Positions 8,714 to 17,015 of a stretch of 64,000 bases of DNA are shown here, piece after piece. Numbering within the stretch: position 1 is the first letter of the stretch; every line of letters starts with the position of its first letter. The position numbers and the translations under genes were made by a program. The stretch is from SHVO01 sp041906145 (GTDB taxonomy: Bacteria; Pseudomonadota; Alphaproteobacteria; Rhodospirillales; Rhodospirillaceae). The notes under the pieces were generated by a model that saw only the letters and a program-made list of their open reading frames with translations, had not been told where the DNA came from and made no database searches. The DNA is taken from assembly GCA_041906145.1 (NCBI GenBank), contig JAYRJU010000002.1:62001-126000 (forward strand), given 5' to 3'.

Positions 8714-9601
8714 CTAGACCTTCGCGCCGAGGGCGCGTCTGACGGTCACATTCGCCGTGATCGTGGCGATGGCGCCCGCCGCGACGGGCAGGACCGCGAG
8801 TGTGATCCACAAGCTTGGGGGAAGCTGTACGTCGGGCAGGATCCCGTCTTCGATGCGACCCGCCAGCCAGGCGATGAAGCCCAACGTCGGCGCAAAAATC
8901 GCCAGACCTGCGGCGCCGCCCAGTAGGCTTTGCAGAAGCGCGCGGCGTGCGAATTGTCCGGCGATGTATCCGTCTTTCGCGCCTACCACATGCAGCACGT
9001 CGATCACTTGCGCGAACTCGGCAAGGCTCGCGCGGGTTGCAAACACAATCGTCAGACCGAGCGCGCCGGTCACGAGGGCCATTGTCGTCAGCGCGATGGC
9101 GCCTAGACCTTCGGCGAGACCGATGACGCGGTTTAGCCATGCGCGATGATCGTCGATCACGGCGCCCGGCGCGGCGGTTTGCACCGAATTGGAAACCGCG
9201 GTGATCGCCGACGGTTCGCTGGTGGACATGCGCACGTCGATCAGCACCGGCAGTGGCAGATCGGCGACCGCTTCGCCGGGGCCGAACCAGGGCTTCAACA
9301 ACTCGGTGACCTTCTCGCGCGGCACCGCCGCGGCGCTTTCGACAGCCGGGTGACGGTGCAGCACGTCGAGAACTTTATCCGTCGCCGCGGTCGATGAGGG
9401 ATCTTTGGCGTCCAACATCACAGGAATTTGGATCGTGAGCGTACCGGTCACGCTCTGACCCCAATGCCCCAGCAATGCGCCGATGTAAGCGTTGGTCGTT
9501 ACGGCGATGGAGGCCATGAACACCAGCACCATCACCAGCCACACCACGAAGCGGCCCGACGCGTCGCCTTTGAGCGGAAGTTCCGAGCGCAAGGCGATCA
9601 T
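8714..9601 (-). CDS. ftsX: Cell division protein FtsX
   Basis: Membrane partner of FtsE in the FtsEX complex, which in other bacteria controls septal peptidoglycan hydrolases. At 295 residues it has the family layout. There is a first transmembrane helix (about 20-42), a periplasmic loop with QIPVMLDAKDPSS, and three more helices in the C-terminal half. The PGAVIDDHRAWL segment in the loop and the ALGLTIVFATRASLAEF helix are typical of alphaproteobacterial FtsX. The ATG overlaps the ftsE stop by 4 nt (ATGA). Confidence 0.88.
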   Translation of the reverse strand: MIALRSELPLKGDASGRFVVWLVMVLVFMASIAVTTNAYIGALLGHWGQSVTGTLTIQIPVMLDAKDPSSTAATDKVLDVLHRHPAVESAAAVPREKVTELLKPWFGPGEAVADLPLPVLIDVRMSTSEPSAITAVSNSVQTAAPGAVIDDHRAWLNRVIGLAEGLGAIALTTMALVTGALGLTIVFATRASLAEFAQVIDVLHVVGAKDGYIAGQFARRALLQSLLGGAAGLAIFAPTLGFIAWLAGRIEDGILPDVQLPPSLWITLAVLPVAAGAIATITANVTVRRALGAKV

Positions 9602-10332
9602 GATGCGACCGCGCCGATTTCGGATGGCTGCATCGGCGGCAGTGCCGTCACCTTGCCGGCGTTGAGATGAAGGCGCGGGAATGCGAAGCGCGCGACGAGA
9701 TGTTCATTGTGCGTGGCGATGATTACGCTCGTGCCTAATTTGTGCAGTTCGACAAAGAGCTGCATCAGACGGATGGCGATCGCATCATCCACGTTGCCGG
9801 TGGGCTCGTCGGCCAGGATCAGTTTCGGACGATGCACGACGGCGCGCGCGATGGCGATGCGCTGCTGCTGGCCGCCGGACAGAACCGAGGGCCGGGCCTG
9901 CATCTGCTCTTCGAGACCGACCCATTTCAGGAGTTCGGAGACATTGCGCTCAACAACCGCTTCGCTGACCTTTGCGATCCGCAGCGGCAGCGCCACGTTG
10001 TCGAACGCGGTCATATGTTCAAGAAGGCGAAAATCCTGGAACACGACGCCCAGGCGCCGGCGAATGGCGGGCAACCGGTTGCGTTTGGCGTCGGTCACGT
10101 CGTCCCCGAACAGCATCAACTTGCCGCAGGTCGGACGCTTCGCGAGGTACATGAGGCTGAGCAGGGAAGTCTTCCCCGCGCCCGACGGCCCCGTCAGGAA
10201 GTGGAAGGAGCTTTGCGGGACCGTGAAGGAGACATTGGAGAAGATCTCCGGTCCGTCCGCATACCGCAGTCCGACAGCCTCCAGTTGAACTGTGTCGCCG
10301 ACAAAATCGGTCTTTTTGCGGACAAGCGCCAT
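9598..10332 (-). CDS. ftsE: Cell division ATP-binding protein FtsE
   Basis: ABC ATPase that pairs with FtsX at the divisome. The 244-residue protein has Walker A GPSGAGKT at residues 48-55, signature LSGGQQQRIAIARA, Walker B LILADEPTGNVD and the HNEHLV switch segment. The VLRYADGPEI-type N-terminus and the YLAKRPTCGKLMLFGDDV region match FtsE rather than LolD. It is first in the ftsE-ftsX-ydcF-plsC run and diverges from the zinc-ribbon gene at 10451. Confidence 0.9.
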   Translation of the reverse strand: MALVRKKTDFVGDTVQLEAVGLRYADGPEIFSNVSFTVPQSSFHFLTGPSGAGKTSLLSLMYLAKRPTCGKLMLFGDDVTDAKRNRLPAIRRRLGVVFQDFRLLEHMTAFDNVALPLRIAKVSEAVVERNVSELLKWVGLEEQMQARPSVLSGGQQQRIAIARAVVHRPKLILADEPTGNVDDAIAIRLMQLFVELHKLGTSVIIATHNEHLVARFAFPRLHLNAGKVTALPPMQPSEIGAVAS

Positions 10333-10450
10333 CCGGAGTGATCCGATACTATAATTTACGCTTCGGTAACCCTCTTGGAGAGGCGTTTAGTTCCCATTAA
10401 CACGACCGTTTGTACTATAGAAGATTGACGTTCGTACGAGCGGTTAACGA

Positions 10451-12982
10451 ATGCGGATTACCTGTCCGAGCTGCGCTTCCCATTTTGAGCTTCCTAGTGA
10501 GCTCCTTGGCAAGAAGGGCCGAGCCCTAAAATGTGCCACCTGCCAGCATTCCTGGTATCAGGCGGCGCAGGTGGAGTCGCTCGACCTCGCTTCGGTGATG
10601 GGTGAGGATTACGCTGCGCAAGCCGCTAATGCCCCAGGCAACGCACAAGCCGCGCGTCAACAGCCGCAAGCGCAGCAACGCGCGCAACAGCAGCGCCCGC
10701 AGGGCATTCAACGCGTGCCGCCTATTCCCAACGCGCAGGCGGCGGCCGCACAGAACGCTCGGAATCTTCTCGCCAGCGCGCTCGGCGCTGTTGAAGGCCA
10801 ACGTGGCGCACAAGCCGGCGCGCTCGGCGCGCCGCGCGAACCCGGCCGCAACGTGCAAGCCGCGCCGCTTCGTCAGCAGCAGCCCAACTCGGCTGCGCCG
10901 GCACCCGGCACGCCTCCTGTCCCTCCCGGCGCAGTTTCCATGTTGTCCCGGCGCAATCAATTCCAGCAGCGTCCTAATCAAGGCGCCGGCGCGCCGCCGA
11001 CAACCGCGCAGTCGTGGTTCGCAGGAACCGCCCGCGGGTCCCAGGCGCCGCAACAGCAGCAGCCGGGCGCTACGGGTGCTCCCGGGGCCGGGCTGCCGCC
11101 GGCGCCCAACGCGCCAGGGCAGGGCGCCGTCTCCTTGATGCAGCAGCCGGGCGTTCAACAGCAGATGCCGCAAGGCGCCCCGCTGGGTATGCCCGGCGCC
11201 CACGCCGGTCCGGGCGCGGCTCCCTTGCCGGGTCAATCGATGCGCGGCCAGGCGGGCGCGGCTCCGGCGCCCGGACAGGCCGCTATCTCTTGGATGAACC
11301 CCCAAGGTCAGATCGTCCCACCGGGAACCCCAGGTGCGGCGCCCGTCGCCGTCCCGCCCGGATTGGCCCCCGGTATGCCGGGGATGCCAGGAATGCCCCA
11401 GGGCCTACCGCCTGGCATGCAAGGCGGCCCGGGCCAAATGCCGATGGGCGCCATGCCGGGGATGCCCCCTGGCGCTATGGGCGCTATGGGCGGGCCAGGT
11501 GCGAATATCATAGCGGCCGGGCTCGGCGCCCCGACGTCTCCCCCTCAGGCCCAGGCTGCTGCTTTGGCGGGCCAGTCGATGCGTGGCCAGGCGGGCGCCG
11601 CTCAAGCCCCTGGCCAGGGCGCTGTGTCCTGGATGAACCAGCAAGGCCAGATTGTGCCGCCCGGCACCCCAGGCGCAGCCCCGGTGGCGATGCCACCCGG
11701 AATGCAAGGTGTAAGCGCCGCACCGCTGCCAGGACAATCCATGCGTGGCCAGGTGGGCGCGCAAGGCGCCCCTGGCGAAGCAGCAGTGTCGTGGATGAAG
11801 CATGCCGCGCCGGGTGCTCCCGGCGCTCCCGGCCAATCGATGATGGACCGCAATATGCCCGTTGGTCCCGGCGCGGCGGCCGTGTCGCAGATCTCAAATG
11901 AAATTATCGCGCCCGGCCAAGGCGCACGGTCGTTGCTCGATGGCTCTGAGGTTGCTCCCGGCGCTCCTGGTCAATCGATGCTCGACAATGCAGGCGCGTC
12001 CGGCGGCCCCGGCGCGGCGGCTGCCGCACCAGCTGCGGCCGGCGCACAACCCGGTCAGTCGATGATGGATCCGGGTGCGAGCGGCGGCCCTGGCGCAGGT
12101 CCGCAAGTGGCGGGCGCTGCTGCGGACGGCGCGAGTGAACAGGATGACCCGTTGGCCGACGCTGGCGCCAGCGGAGGACCTGGCGCTGGTCCCGGCGGCA
12201 AAAAAGCTGAAGCTGAGCTTGTGGCGGGCGTCGCCGGCGCTCCGAAAGCGGCCGGCGAACTCAAAACCGACCCGGCTGCGAAGAAAAAAGATGCTGGCGC
12301 GTCCGGCGGCCCGAGCGGCAAGAGTGCCGCCGCGGCCGCGGCCGCGCTTGGCGCCGACGAGGACGAAGAGCTTGTCGACCCCGACGCGGATCGCCCCAAT
12401 TTCGGATCCACCGGCGAAGAGGAGACGGAAGAGGAAGGCGAGGACGCCGCTGAAGACGGGTTCGCGCAGATCGCCTCACGCGCCGGCGGCGGCCGCGCAA
12501 CTCCCGCCGCGCCGGTGAAAATCCGCAAGCCGCTCGATCCGGCTTACACGACGGCGATCATGATGGTCGGCTTCGTCGGCATCATCGTCGCGACGCTGTG
12601 GTTCGCGCGCGCCGAACTGGCCAAGCTCCTCCCGCAGATCCAAGCGTTGTATGATACGGTCGGCGTGGAAGCCCCTAAGCCCGGCGATGGCCTCAGCATC
12701 ACGGAATCCTCGAAGCGCCTTCAGCGCATCGGCGGCGTCGAAACGCTGGTGGTGCGCGGCTATGTCGCCAACATCGGCGACATCCCGCGTACGGTCCCGG
12801 GCCTGCGCCTTGAGCTCTATAACGAGAAACACGAAGTCATTCAGTCCGAAACCGCGAATGCGCCCGCGGCGCTTCTCGATCCGGCCGCTTCTACTGAATT
12901 CGTGATTCGTTTGGAGCTTCCCCAGCTTAATCTGGCCAAGGGCGGCTACGCCGTCGTTTGGGACACGACGACCGAAGATTAG
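10451..12982 (+). CDS. MJ0042-type zinc-ribbon / DUF3426 membrane protein with a long repetitive disordered middle
   Basis: An 843-residue protein in three parts. Residues 1-37 are an MJ0042-type zinc ribbon (CPSC at 5-8, CATC later, then SWYQ). Residues about 50-690 are low-complexity, rich in Gly, Pro, Ala, Gln and Met, with three copies of a GQSMRGQ-headed repeat and several GASGGPGAG units. A transmembrane helix lies at about 697-718. The C-terminal domain (about 735-843) is DUF3426: LVVRGYVANIGDIPRTVPGL then LRLELYNEKHE and YAVVWD. Many homologues have the same ends with a far shorter linker, so the middle has expanded here. Function unknown; an envelope or regulatory role is possible. 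It is convergent with, and overlaps by 4 nt, the TIGR02302 gene. Confidence 0.85.
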   Translation: MRITCPSCASHFELPSELLGKKGRALKCATCQHSWYQAAQVESLDLASVMGEDYAAQAANAPGNAQAARQQPQAQQRAQQQRPQGIQRVPPIPNAQAAAAQNARNLLASALGAVEGQRGAQAGALGAPREPGRNVQAAPLRQQQPNSAAPAPGTPPVPPGAVSMLSRRNQFQQRPNQGAGAPPTTAQSWFAGTARGSQAPQQQQPGATGAPGAGLPPAPNAPGQGAVSLMQQPGVQQQMPQGAPLGMPGAHAGPGAAPLPGQSMRGQAGAAPAPGQAAISWMNPQGQIVPPGTPGAAPVAVPPGLAPGMPGMPGMPQGLPPGMQGGPGQMPMGAMPGMPPGAMGAMGGPGANIIAAGLGAPTSPPQAQAAALAGQSMRGQAGAAQAPGQGAVSWMNQQGQIVPPGTPGAAPVAMPPGMQGVSAAPLPGQSMRGQVGAQGAPGEAAVSWMKHAAPGAPGAPGQSMMDRNMPVGPGAAAVSQISNEIIAPGQGARSLLDGSEVAPGAPGQSMLDNAGASGGPGAAAAAPAAAGAQPGQSMMDPGASGGPGAGPQVAGAAADGASEQDDPLADAGASGGPGAGPGGKKAEAELVAGVAGAPKAAGELKTDPAAKKKDAGASGGPSGKSAAAAAAALGADEDEELVDPDADRPNFGSTGEEETEEEGEDAAEDGFAQIASRAGGGRATPAAPVKIRKPLDPAYTTAIMMVGFVGIIVATLWFARAELAKLLPQIQALYDTVGVEAPKPGDGLSITESSKRLQRIGGVETLVVRGYVANIGDIPRTVPGLRLELYNEKHEVIQSETANAPAALLDPAASTEFVIRLELPQLNLAKGGYAVVWDTTTED
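11231..11346 (+). repeat. In-frame repeat copy 1 (GQSMRGQ...SWMN...PPGTPGAAPV)
   Basis: First of three related in-frame segments inside the zinc-ribbon gene, encoding GQSMRGQAGA, then PGQAAISWMN, QGQIVPPGTPGAAPV. The DNA is clearly similar to the copy at 11570, which suggests tandem expansion of the linker. Confidence 0.7.
11570..11685 (+). repeat. In-frame repeat copy 2 (GQSMRGQ...SWMN...PPGTPGAAPV)
   Basis: Second copy, offset exactly 339 nt (113 codons) from copy 1. It keeps GQSMRGQAGA, SWMN and QGQIVPPGTPGAAPV with only a few substitutions, mostly at third codon positions. Confidence 0.7.
11732..11800 (+). repeat. In-frame repeat copy 3, shortened (GQSMRGQVGA...SWMK)
   Basis: Third, shorter copy, 162 nt after copy 2. 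It preserves GQSMRGQ, PGEAAVSWMK and the same spacing between them, then diverges into PGAPGQSMMD units. Confidence 0.6.
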
Positions 12983-15534
12983 AACTGCTTCATCAGGCGG
13001 CGCAGATAGTCCTGCTCGGCGGCCGGCCGTGTCCGGTCGCTGGCCCGATTACGGATCTCTTCCAGGATTGCGCGCACACGCTGCGCCATGCCCGCCGTGT
13101 CCGGCTCACGCGGCACGCCGCCTTCGACTTCGTCGCCGCCCGAGCGACCCTGACCGCCCTGCTGCTTGTAGCGGATTTGCCCCATCTCCAGCTGCGCAAG
13201 CCCGCCCATGCCTTCGTCGAACAGCGCTTCGGCCATCTGGCGGGCCGCTTCCGACATGCCGTCCTCAAGGGACGAGAGTGCTTTGCCCTGCTGATCGACG
13301 CCCTGCTTCCAGGCGCCCGCGCGCAATGCGCCTTCCGCCTGACGCATGGCGGCCGTGGAGTCCTGCAGGCCTTCCGAACTTTGCCCAGTCATCTGCTCCA
13401 TCTGTTTCATCAGGCTCTCAAGCTGCTGGCGGATATCTTCCTGGCTTTGTGCGGCCTCCTTCGCCGCGGCTTCGCCGTTCTGACCTTGCTGCGGTTGGCC
13501 TTGTTGATTGCCCTTTTGCGGGCTCTGTCCCTGGTTGCCGGCTTGCTGCGATTGGCTCTGACGCTGCTGCCCTTGTTGACCCTGCTGTCCCTGTTGTCCT
13601 TGCTGATCGCGCTGAGCCTGCTTGAAATTCTTGTCCAGAAGCTCTGACTGTTTCTTAGCCAGGTCGCGCATGTCTTGCAGCATGCGCTCGGCGGCCTGTA
13701 CCTGCTGACTGTTCTGCTGGTTGCCGGCGGAATTGTTGCGGAGATCATCAAGTTCCGCCTGCAATTCGGCGAACGCCTTTTTTGCGTCGTCGTTCGAACC
13801 CATCTGCGACAGTTGACGGAGTTGTTCAGCCAACTGGGCGATGTCCGCCGAGCGCTGTGCGTTGTCTTCCTTGGCGCTGAAGCTGGATTTCTGGTTGCCG
13901 CCGTTTTCGTTCACCGCTTGCTGGTATTCCTCTACGGCCTGTTGAAGTTCGCTCACCAGCTTATCGATTTCCTCCTGTGATGCGCCGCGGTCAATGGCGT
14001 TGCGCAAGGCTTGTTCGGCGGCGCGCAGGCGCTGCTCGGCCACGGCGACGTTGCCATCCTCGATGCGGACGGCGGAGTTCCACAGAAGCTCCGGTGTCGA
14101 CTGCGCGGCCTGATCCGGTGTCTCCTCGGTGAAACGGAACCGTGTCGTCGACAGCGCGAGATGAACAAGCGGATCGGCGCCGAAGCTTTTCGGATCGGCG
14201 AGGATTTTATTGACCGCCTCTAGCGCGGGCGGCACGGCGTCCCGGGGATTCACGAACAGGCCTTTGCGCACGCGGGCGAGTTCCCGCGCCACCGGGTGGG
14301 TGAATGCGCGTTCCGGCAGCGTCGCTTCAAAGATATCGCTGTGGCCGGTCAGGCCTGCGACGTCGGTGGCCACCAGTTGCACGCTCACCTTCATGCCCGC
14401 CCACGGCAGCGCCGTGAGATCGTTCAGCGAACTCTGCTGAATATCCTTCGGCGAGAACGGCGGCAGTTGGATCGGGACCTCGATCGGCTTCGCGGCCTCT
14501 CCACTTGGAACGCGGTGCAGAACCGCTTTCAGGCTTGCGAGGCCGTAATCGTCCTTGGCGTCGTAGTCGATGCGGAAACGCCAGCGCGCACCCTGGTTCG
14601 GGGTCGTCGTGAACGCCACCGTGGGCGGCATGTCGCCGATCCAGTTCACATCCCAGCCGACGATGGTGCGCGCGCCGCTCTTGATCTCGAGCCGATCTGT
14701 TTCCGTCAGCGCCATCTCGCCGCGTTGGCTTTGATCGGCAAGCCGGTCCAGCTTGAATTTGTCGTCGTCCAGCACGAGCGACGCATCACGCGACGCGCCG
14801 GTCACCATCACAAGGGCCTTACTGCCCGCCGGGATATCCAATGTATCCGGGTTTTTGGTGCCGGTGGGCGCGGGCAGTTCGATATACAGGGGCGATCGAT
14901 TGGTGTAGGCGGGCGGCGTGATCCACAATTTCACGGCCGCCTTGCCGGCGTCGTCGCCAAGGAACGGCAGGAAGCCCCGCAGCATCCGGTCGCTCACATG
15001 CCCCCAGGCGCTCGCAAAACCGATGGCGAGCACCAGTATGACCACGGCGCGCGCCGCGAAGCGGTCCCGGCCCGCCACGCCGGGCGCGGGGCCCGCGCTC
15101 CGCAGCCGGTCGAGATCGTCTTTCGCGCGCCGTTGATGCCGGCGCCAGAGCAATTGCTGTACCGCGTTGGCGCCTGCGGCGAGGGAATCCTCGACAGTCG
15201 TTAGAGGCCGGTGTTTAACCGGGGACAGCGTCTCAAGGCGCACGCGTGCTTCGGCGCGTGTCGGCCAGGCGAAGTCTTTCAAGTGGCGTGAGGCGAGGTA
15301 AGCGATGCCGCCGGCGGCGGCCAACAGCACGGCGATATGAGCGGCGAGCGGAAGCGCGGGTAAAAGATCGGTCAGGATGACGGCGACGAAGACGCCGATC
15401 AACGCGGCGCTCACCCAAAGCCGCGCCCACAGCCTCTCCCATGCCAGCGCCAGCCATGCCAGCGCGAGCCGGCGCTGGATCGTCAGATCCTCACGCATAT
15501 TGAGGGAAAGGTTCTCGGGCTCATCGGACTGCAT
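12979..15534 (-). CDS. TIGR02302/DUF4175 family membrane protein
   Basis: An 851-residue protein of a family largely confined to alphaproteobacteria. Two N-terminal hydrophobic helices (about residues 38-58 and 64-84) and a third near 155 anchor it. A large extracytoplasmic part follows, with Ig-like beta segments such as PTVAFTTTPNQGARW. The C-terminal 300 residues are helical and coiled, with a Gln-rich stretch (about 640-690) of QQGQ repeats. The biochemical role is unknown. It lies directly downstream of lysA on the same strand. The start at 15534 has no clear Shine-Dalgarno; an internal ATG (MREDLTIQRR) about 12 codons later is an alternative. Confidence 0.85.
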   Translation of the reverse strand: MQSDEPENLSLNMREDLTIQRRLALAWLALAWERLWARLWVSAALIGVFVAVILTDLLPALPLAAHIAVLLAAAGGIAYLASRHLKDFAWPTRAEARVRLETLSPVKHRPLTTVEDSLAAGANAVQQLLWRRHQRRAKDDLDRLRSAGPAPGVAGRDRFAARAVVILVLAIGFASAWGHVSDRMLRGFLPFLGDDAGKAAVKLWITPPAYTNRSPLYIELPAPTGTKNPDTLDIPAGSKALVMVTGASRDASLVLDDDKFKLDRLADQSQRGEMALTETDRLEIKSGARTIVGWDVNWIGDMPPTVAFTTTPNQGARWRFRIDYDAKDDYGLASLKAVLHRVPSGEAAKPIEVPIQLPPFSPKDIQQSSLNDLTALPWAGMKVSVQLVATDVAGLTGHSDIFEATLPERAFTHPVARELARVRKGLFVNPRDAVPPALEAVNKILADPKSFGADPLVHLALSTTRFRFTEETPDQAAQSTPELLWNSAVRIEDGNVAVAEQRLRAAEQALRNAIDRGASQEEIDKLVSELQQAVEEYQQAVNENGGNQKSSFSAKEDNAQRSADIAQLAEQLRQLSQMGSNDDAKKAFAELQAELDDLRNNSAGNQQNSQQVQAAERMLQDMRDLAKKQSELLDKNFKQAQRDQQGQQGQQGQQGQQRQSQSQQAGNQGQSPQKGNQQGQPQQGQNGEAAAKEAAQSQEDIRQQLESLMKQMEQMTGQSSEGLQDSTAAMRQAEGALRAGAWKQGVDQQGKALSSLEDGMSEAARQMAEALFDEGMGGLAQLEMGQIRYKQQGGQGRSGGDEVEGGVPREPDTAGMAQRVRAILEEIRNRASDRTRPAAEQDYLRRLMKQF

Positions 15535-15586
15535 CCGGCCAGTCTATGGGTTTGACCGGGGGCGTTCAATGAAACCCCTGCAAGGT

Positions 15587-15600
15587 AAAAGCGCGCTTTT
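15587..15600. other. 14-nt perfect palindrome downstream of lysA
   Basis: AAAAGCGCGCTTTT lies 6 nt past the lysA stop, in the 72-nt gap before the TIGR02302 gene. It could act as a short hairpin in the lysA transcript or a protein-binding site. It lacks a following T-run, so it is not a convincing terminator. Confidence 0.35.
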
Positions 15601-15606
15601 TAGCTG

Positions 15607-16875
15607 TTACGACAGCCAGGGGGGCAGCTGCTCCAGGGCCATCATCTGGTCGAATGTGGGCCGTCTGCGCACAACCGCGAAACTGTTGCCCTTCACCAGC
15701 ACCTCCGGGATCAGGGGTCGGGCGTTATAGGTCGAGGACATCACGGCGCCATAGGCTCCTGCGGTCATGAAGGCGACCAGATCGCCCGTTTCAACCTCGG
15801 GAAGCTGGTAGTCTTGCGCGAATCGGTCGGCGGTTTCGCACACAGGACCCACCACGTCGACAGGGGACACATTGGCGGCCATCGCGCGCTCATAAACCGG
15901 CAATATCTCGTGCCGCGCGCCGTACATCGCCGGGCGGATCAGGTCGTTCATCGCCGCGTCGAGGATCATGAAGCGGCGGGTTGTTCCGTCTTTCAAACCA
16001 ATGACGCGCGAGACCATCACGCCGGCGTTGCCGACGATGAGGCGGCCTGGCTCAAACGTCAGCTTGCAATCCAGTTCGCCGAGCGTGCGCTTCACCATCG
16101 CGGCATAATCGGCGGGCGATGGCGGTGGTTCCGCACTGTGGTCGTACGGCACGCCCAATCCGCCGCCCAGGTCGAGATGGTCGATTGGGATGCCTTCAGC
16201 GCGCAGCATGAGCGCCAGATCACGCACGCGCAGAAAAGCAGCCTCGAACGGCGCAAGGTTGGTGATTTGCGAGCCGATGTGCACCGCGATCGCACTCGGG
16301 ATGATCCCCGGTAGTTCGCGGGCCTTGCGGTACATCGCCGGCGCCAGCGTCCAGTCGATGCCGAACTTGTCGTCTTTCCGGCCTGTTGAGATCTTGTCGT
16401 GCGTACCCGCAGCAACGTCGGGATTGACGCGCAGCGCAACGCGCATCTGCCTATTCAGTTGGGCGGCGGCGCTGCTTATGCGGCGCAGTTCGTCCTCGGA
16501 CTCGACGTTCATCTGACCGACGCCGGTTGCCAGCGCGAGACGGATTTCCGCATCGGTCTTGCCAACGCCGGAGAACACGATCTTCGCCGCGGGTACGCCG
16601 GCTTTCAGCGCGATTTGAAGTTCGCCGCCCGAGACGACGTCGGCCCCGGCGCCGATTCCCGCCAGCGTACGCACAACTGCGAGATTGCTGTTTGCCTTCA
16701 TCGCGAAGCAGACGGTCACATCCATCGTGCCGAAGGCGTCGCGGAACACCGCGTAGTGACGCGTCATGGTAGCGTGTGAGTAGCAATAGAAAGGCGTGCC
16801 CACTTCCTTCGCGATTTGCGGCAGCGGGACGTCTTCGGCGTGCAGGACGCCGTTTGTGTAGGTGAAGTGGTGCAT
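15607..16875 (-). CDS. lysA: Diaminopimelate decarboxylase
   Basis: Final step of lysine biosynthesis: meso-diaminopimelate to L-lysine plus CO2, PLP-dependent. The 422-residue protein has the PLP-binding lysine at K60 in CFAMKANSN. The glycine-rich HLDLGGGLGVPY motif, the FEPGRLIVGNAG motif and the catalytic cysteine in VGPVCETADRF are all present. The start at 16875 is 11 nt after the lptM stop, giving the conserved argH-lptM-lysA order. Confidence 0.95.
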   Translation of the reverse strand: MHHFTYTNGVLHAEDVPLPQIAKEVGTPFYCYSHATMTRHYAVFRDAFGTMDVTVCFAMKANSNLAVVRTLAGIGAGADVVSGGELQIALKAGVPAAKIVFSGVGKTDAEIRLALATGVGQMNVESEDELRRISSAAAQLNRQMRVALRVNPDVAAGTHDKISTGRKDDKFGIDWTLAPAMYRKARELPGIIPSAIAVHIGSQITNLAPFEAAFLRVRDLALMLRAEGIPIDHLDLGGGLGVPYDHSAEPPPSPADYAAMVKRTLGELDCKLTFEPGRLIVGNAGVMVSRVIGLKDGTTRRFMILDAAMNDLIRPAMYGARHEILPVYERAMAANVSPVDVVGPVCETADRFAQDYQLPEVETGDLVAFMTAGAYGAVMSSTYNARPLIPEVLVKGNSFAVVRRRPTFDQMMALEQLPPWLS

Positions 16876-16886
16876 GGCTCTAAATC

Positions 16887-17015
16887 TTATGGACGCGGAT
16901 AAGTCTGCGGGTAGCTGGCGCCTTCTGGCACATCCAGAGGGCCTTTCTTACCGCATGCGGAAAGGTTGGTCAGCGCCAGGAAAAGGGCGAGAGCGAAAGC
17001 GCAATGTTTGATCAT
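16887..17015 (-). CDS. lptM: LptM-like small lipoprotein
   Basis: A 42-residue lipoprotein precursor. The N-terminus MIKHCAFALALFLALTNLSA is a signal with lipobox LSAC; the cysteine at residue 21 becomes the lipidated first residue. The mature start CGKKGPLDVPEGA matches the CG-x-KGPL signature of LptM/YifL. In E. coli LptM binds the LptD-LptE translocon and helps its maturation. Its ATG overlaps the argH stop (ATGA), and lysA follows 11 nt later. This neighbourhood is the usual one for the family. Confidence 0.85.
   Translation of the reverse strand: MIKHCAFALALFLALTNLSACGKKGPLDVPEGASYPQTYPRP

Noticed and set aside
11360..11500. MPGM/GMPP-type runs that look like a short tandem DNA repeat or CRISPR-like array
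   Set aside because: Units are codon-level and irregular, in frame with the protein, with no spacers.
11014..11901. Arg-rich plus-strand frame inside the zinc-ribbon gene
   Set aside because: Frame-shifted reading of the repetitive Gly/Pro/Ala linker; no independent ribosome site or motif.
14296..15204. Plus-strand open frame of about 300 codons opposite the TIGR02302 gene
   Set aside because: Arg/His-rich and without motifs; the opposite strand encodes a clear membrane protein.
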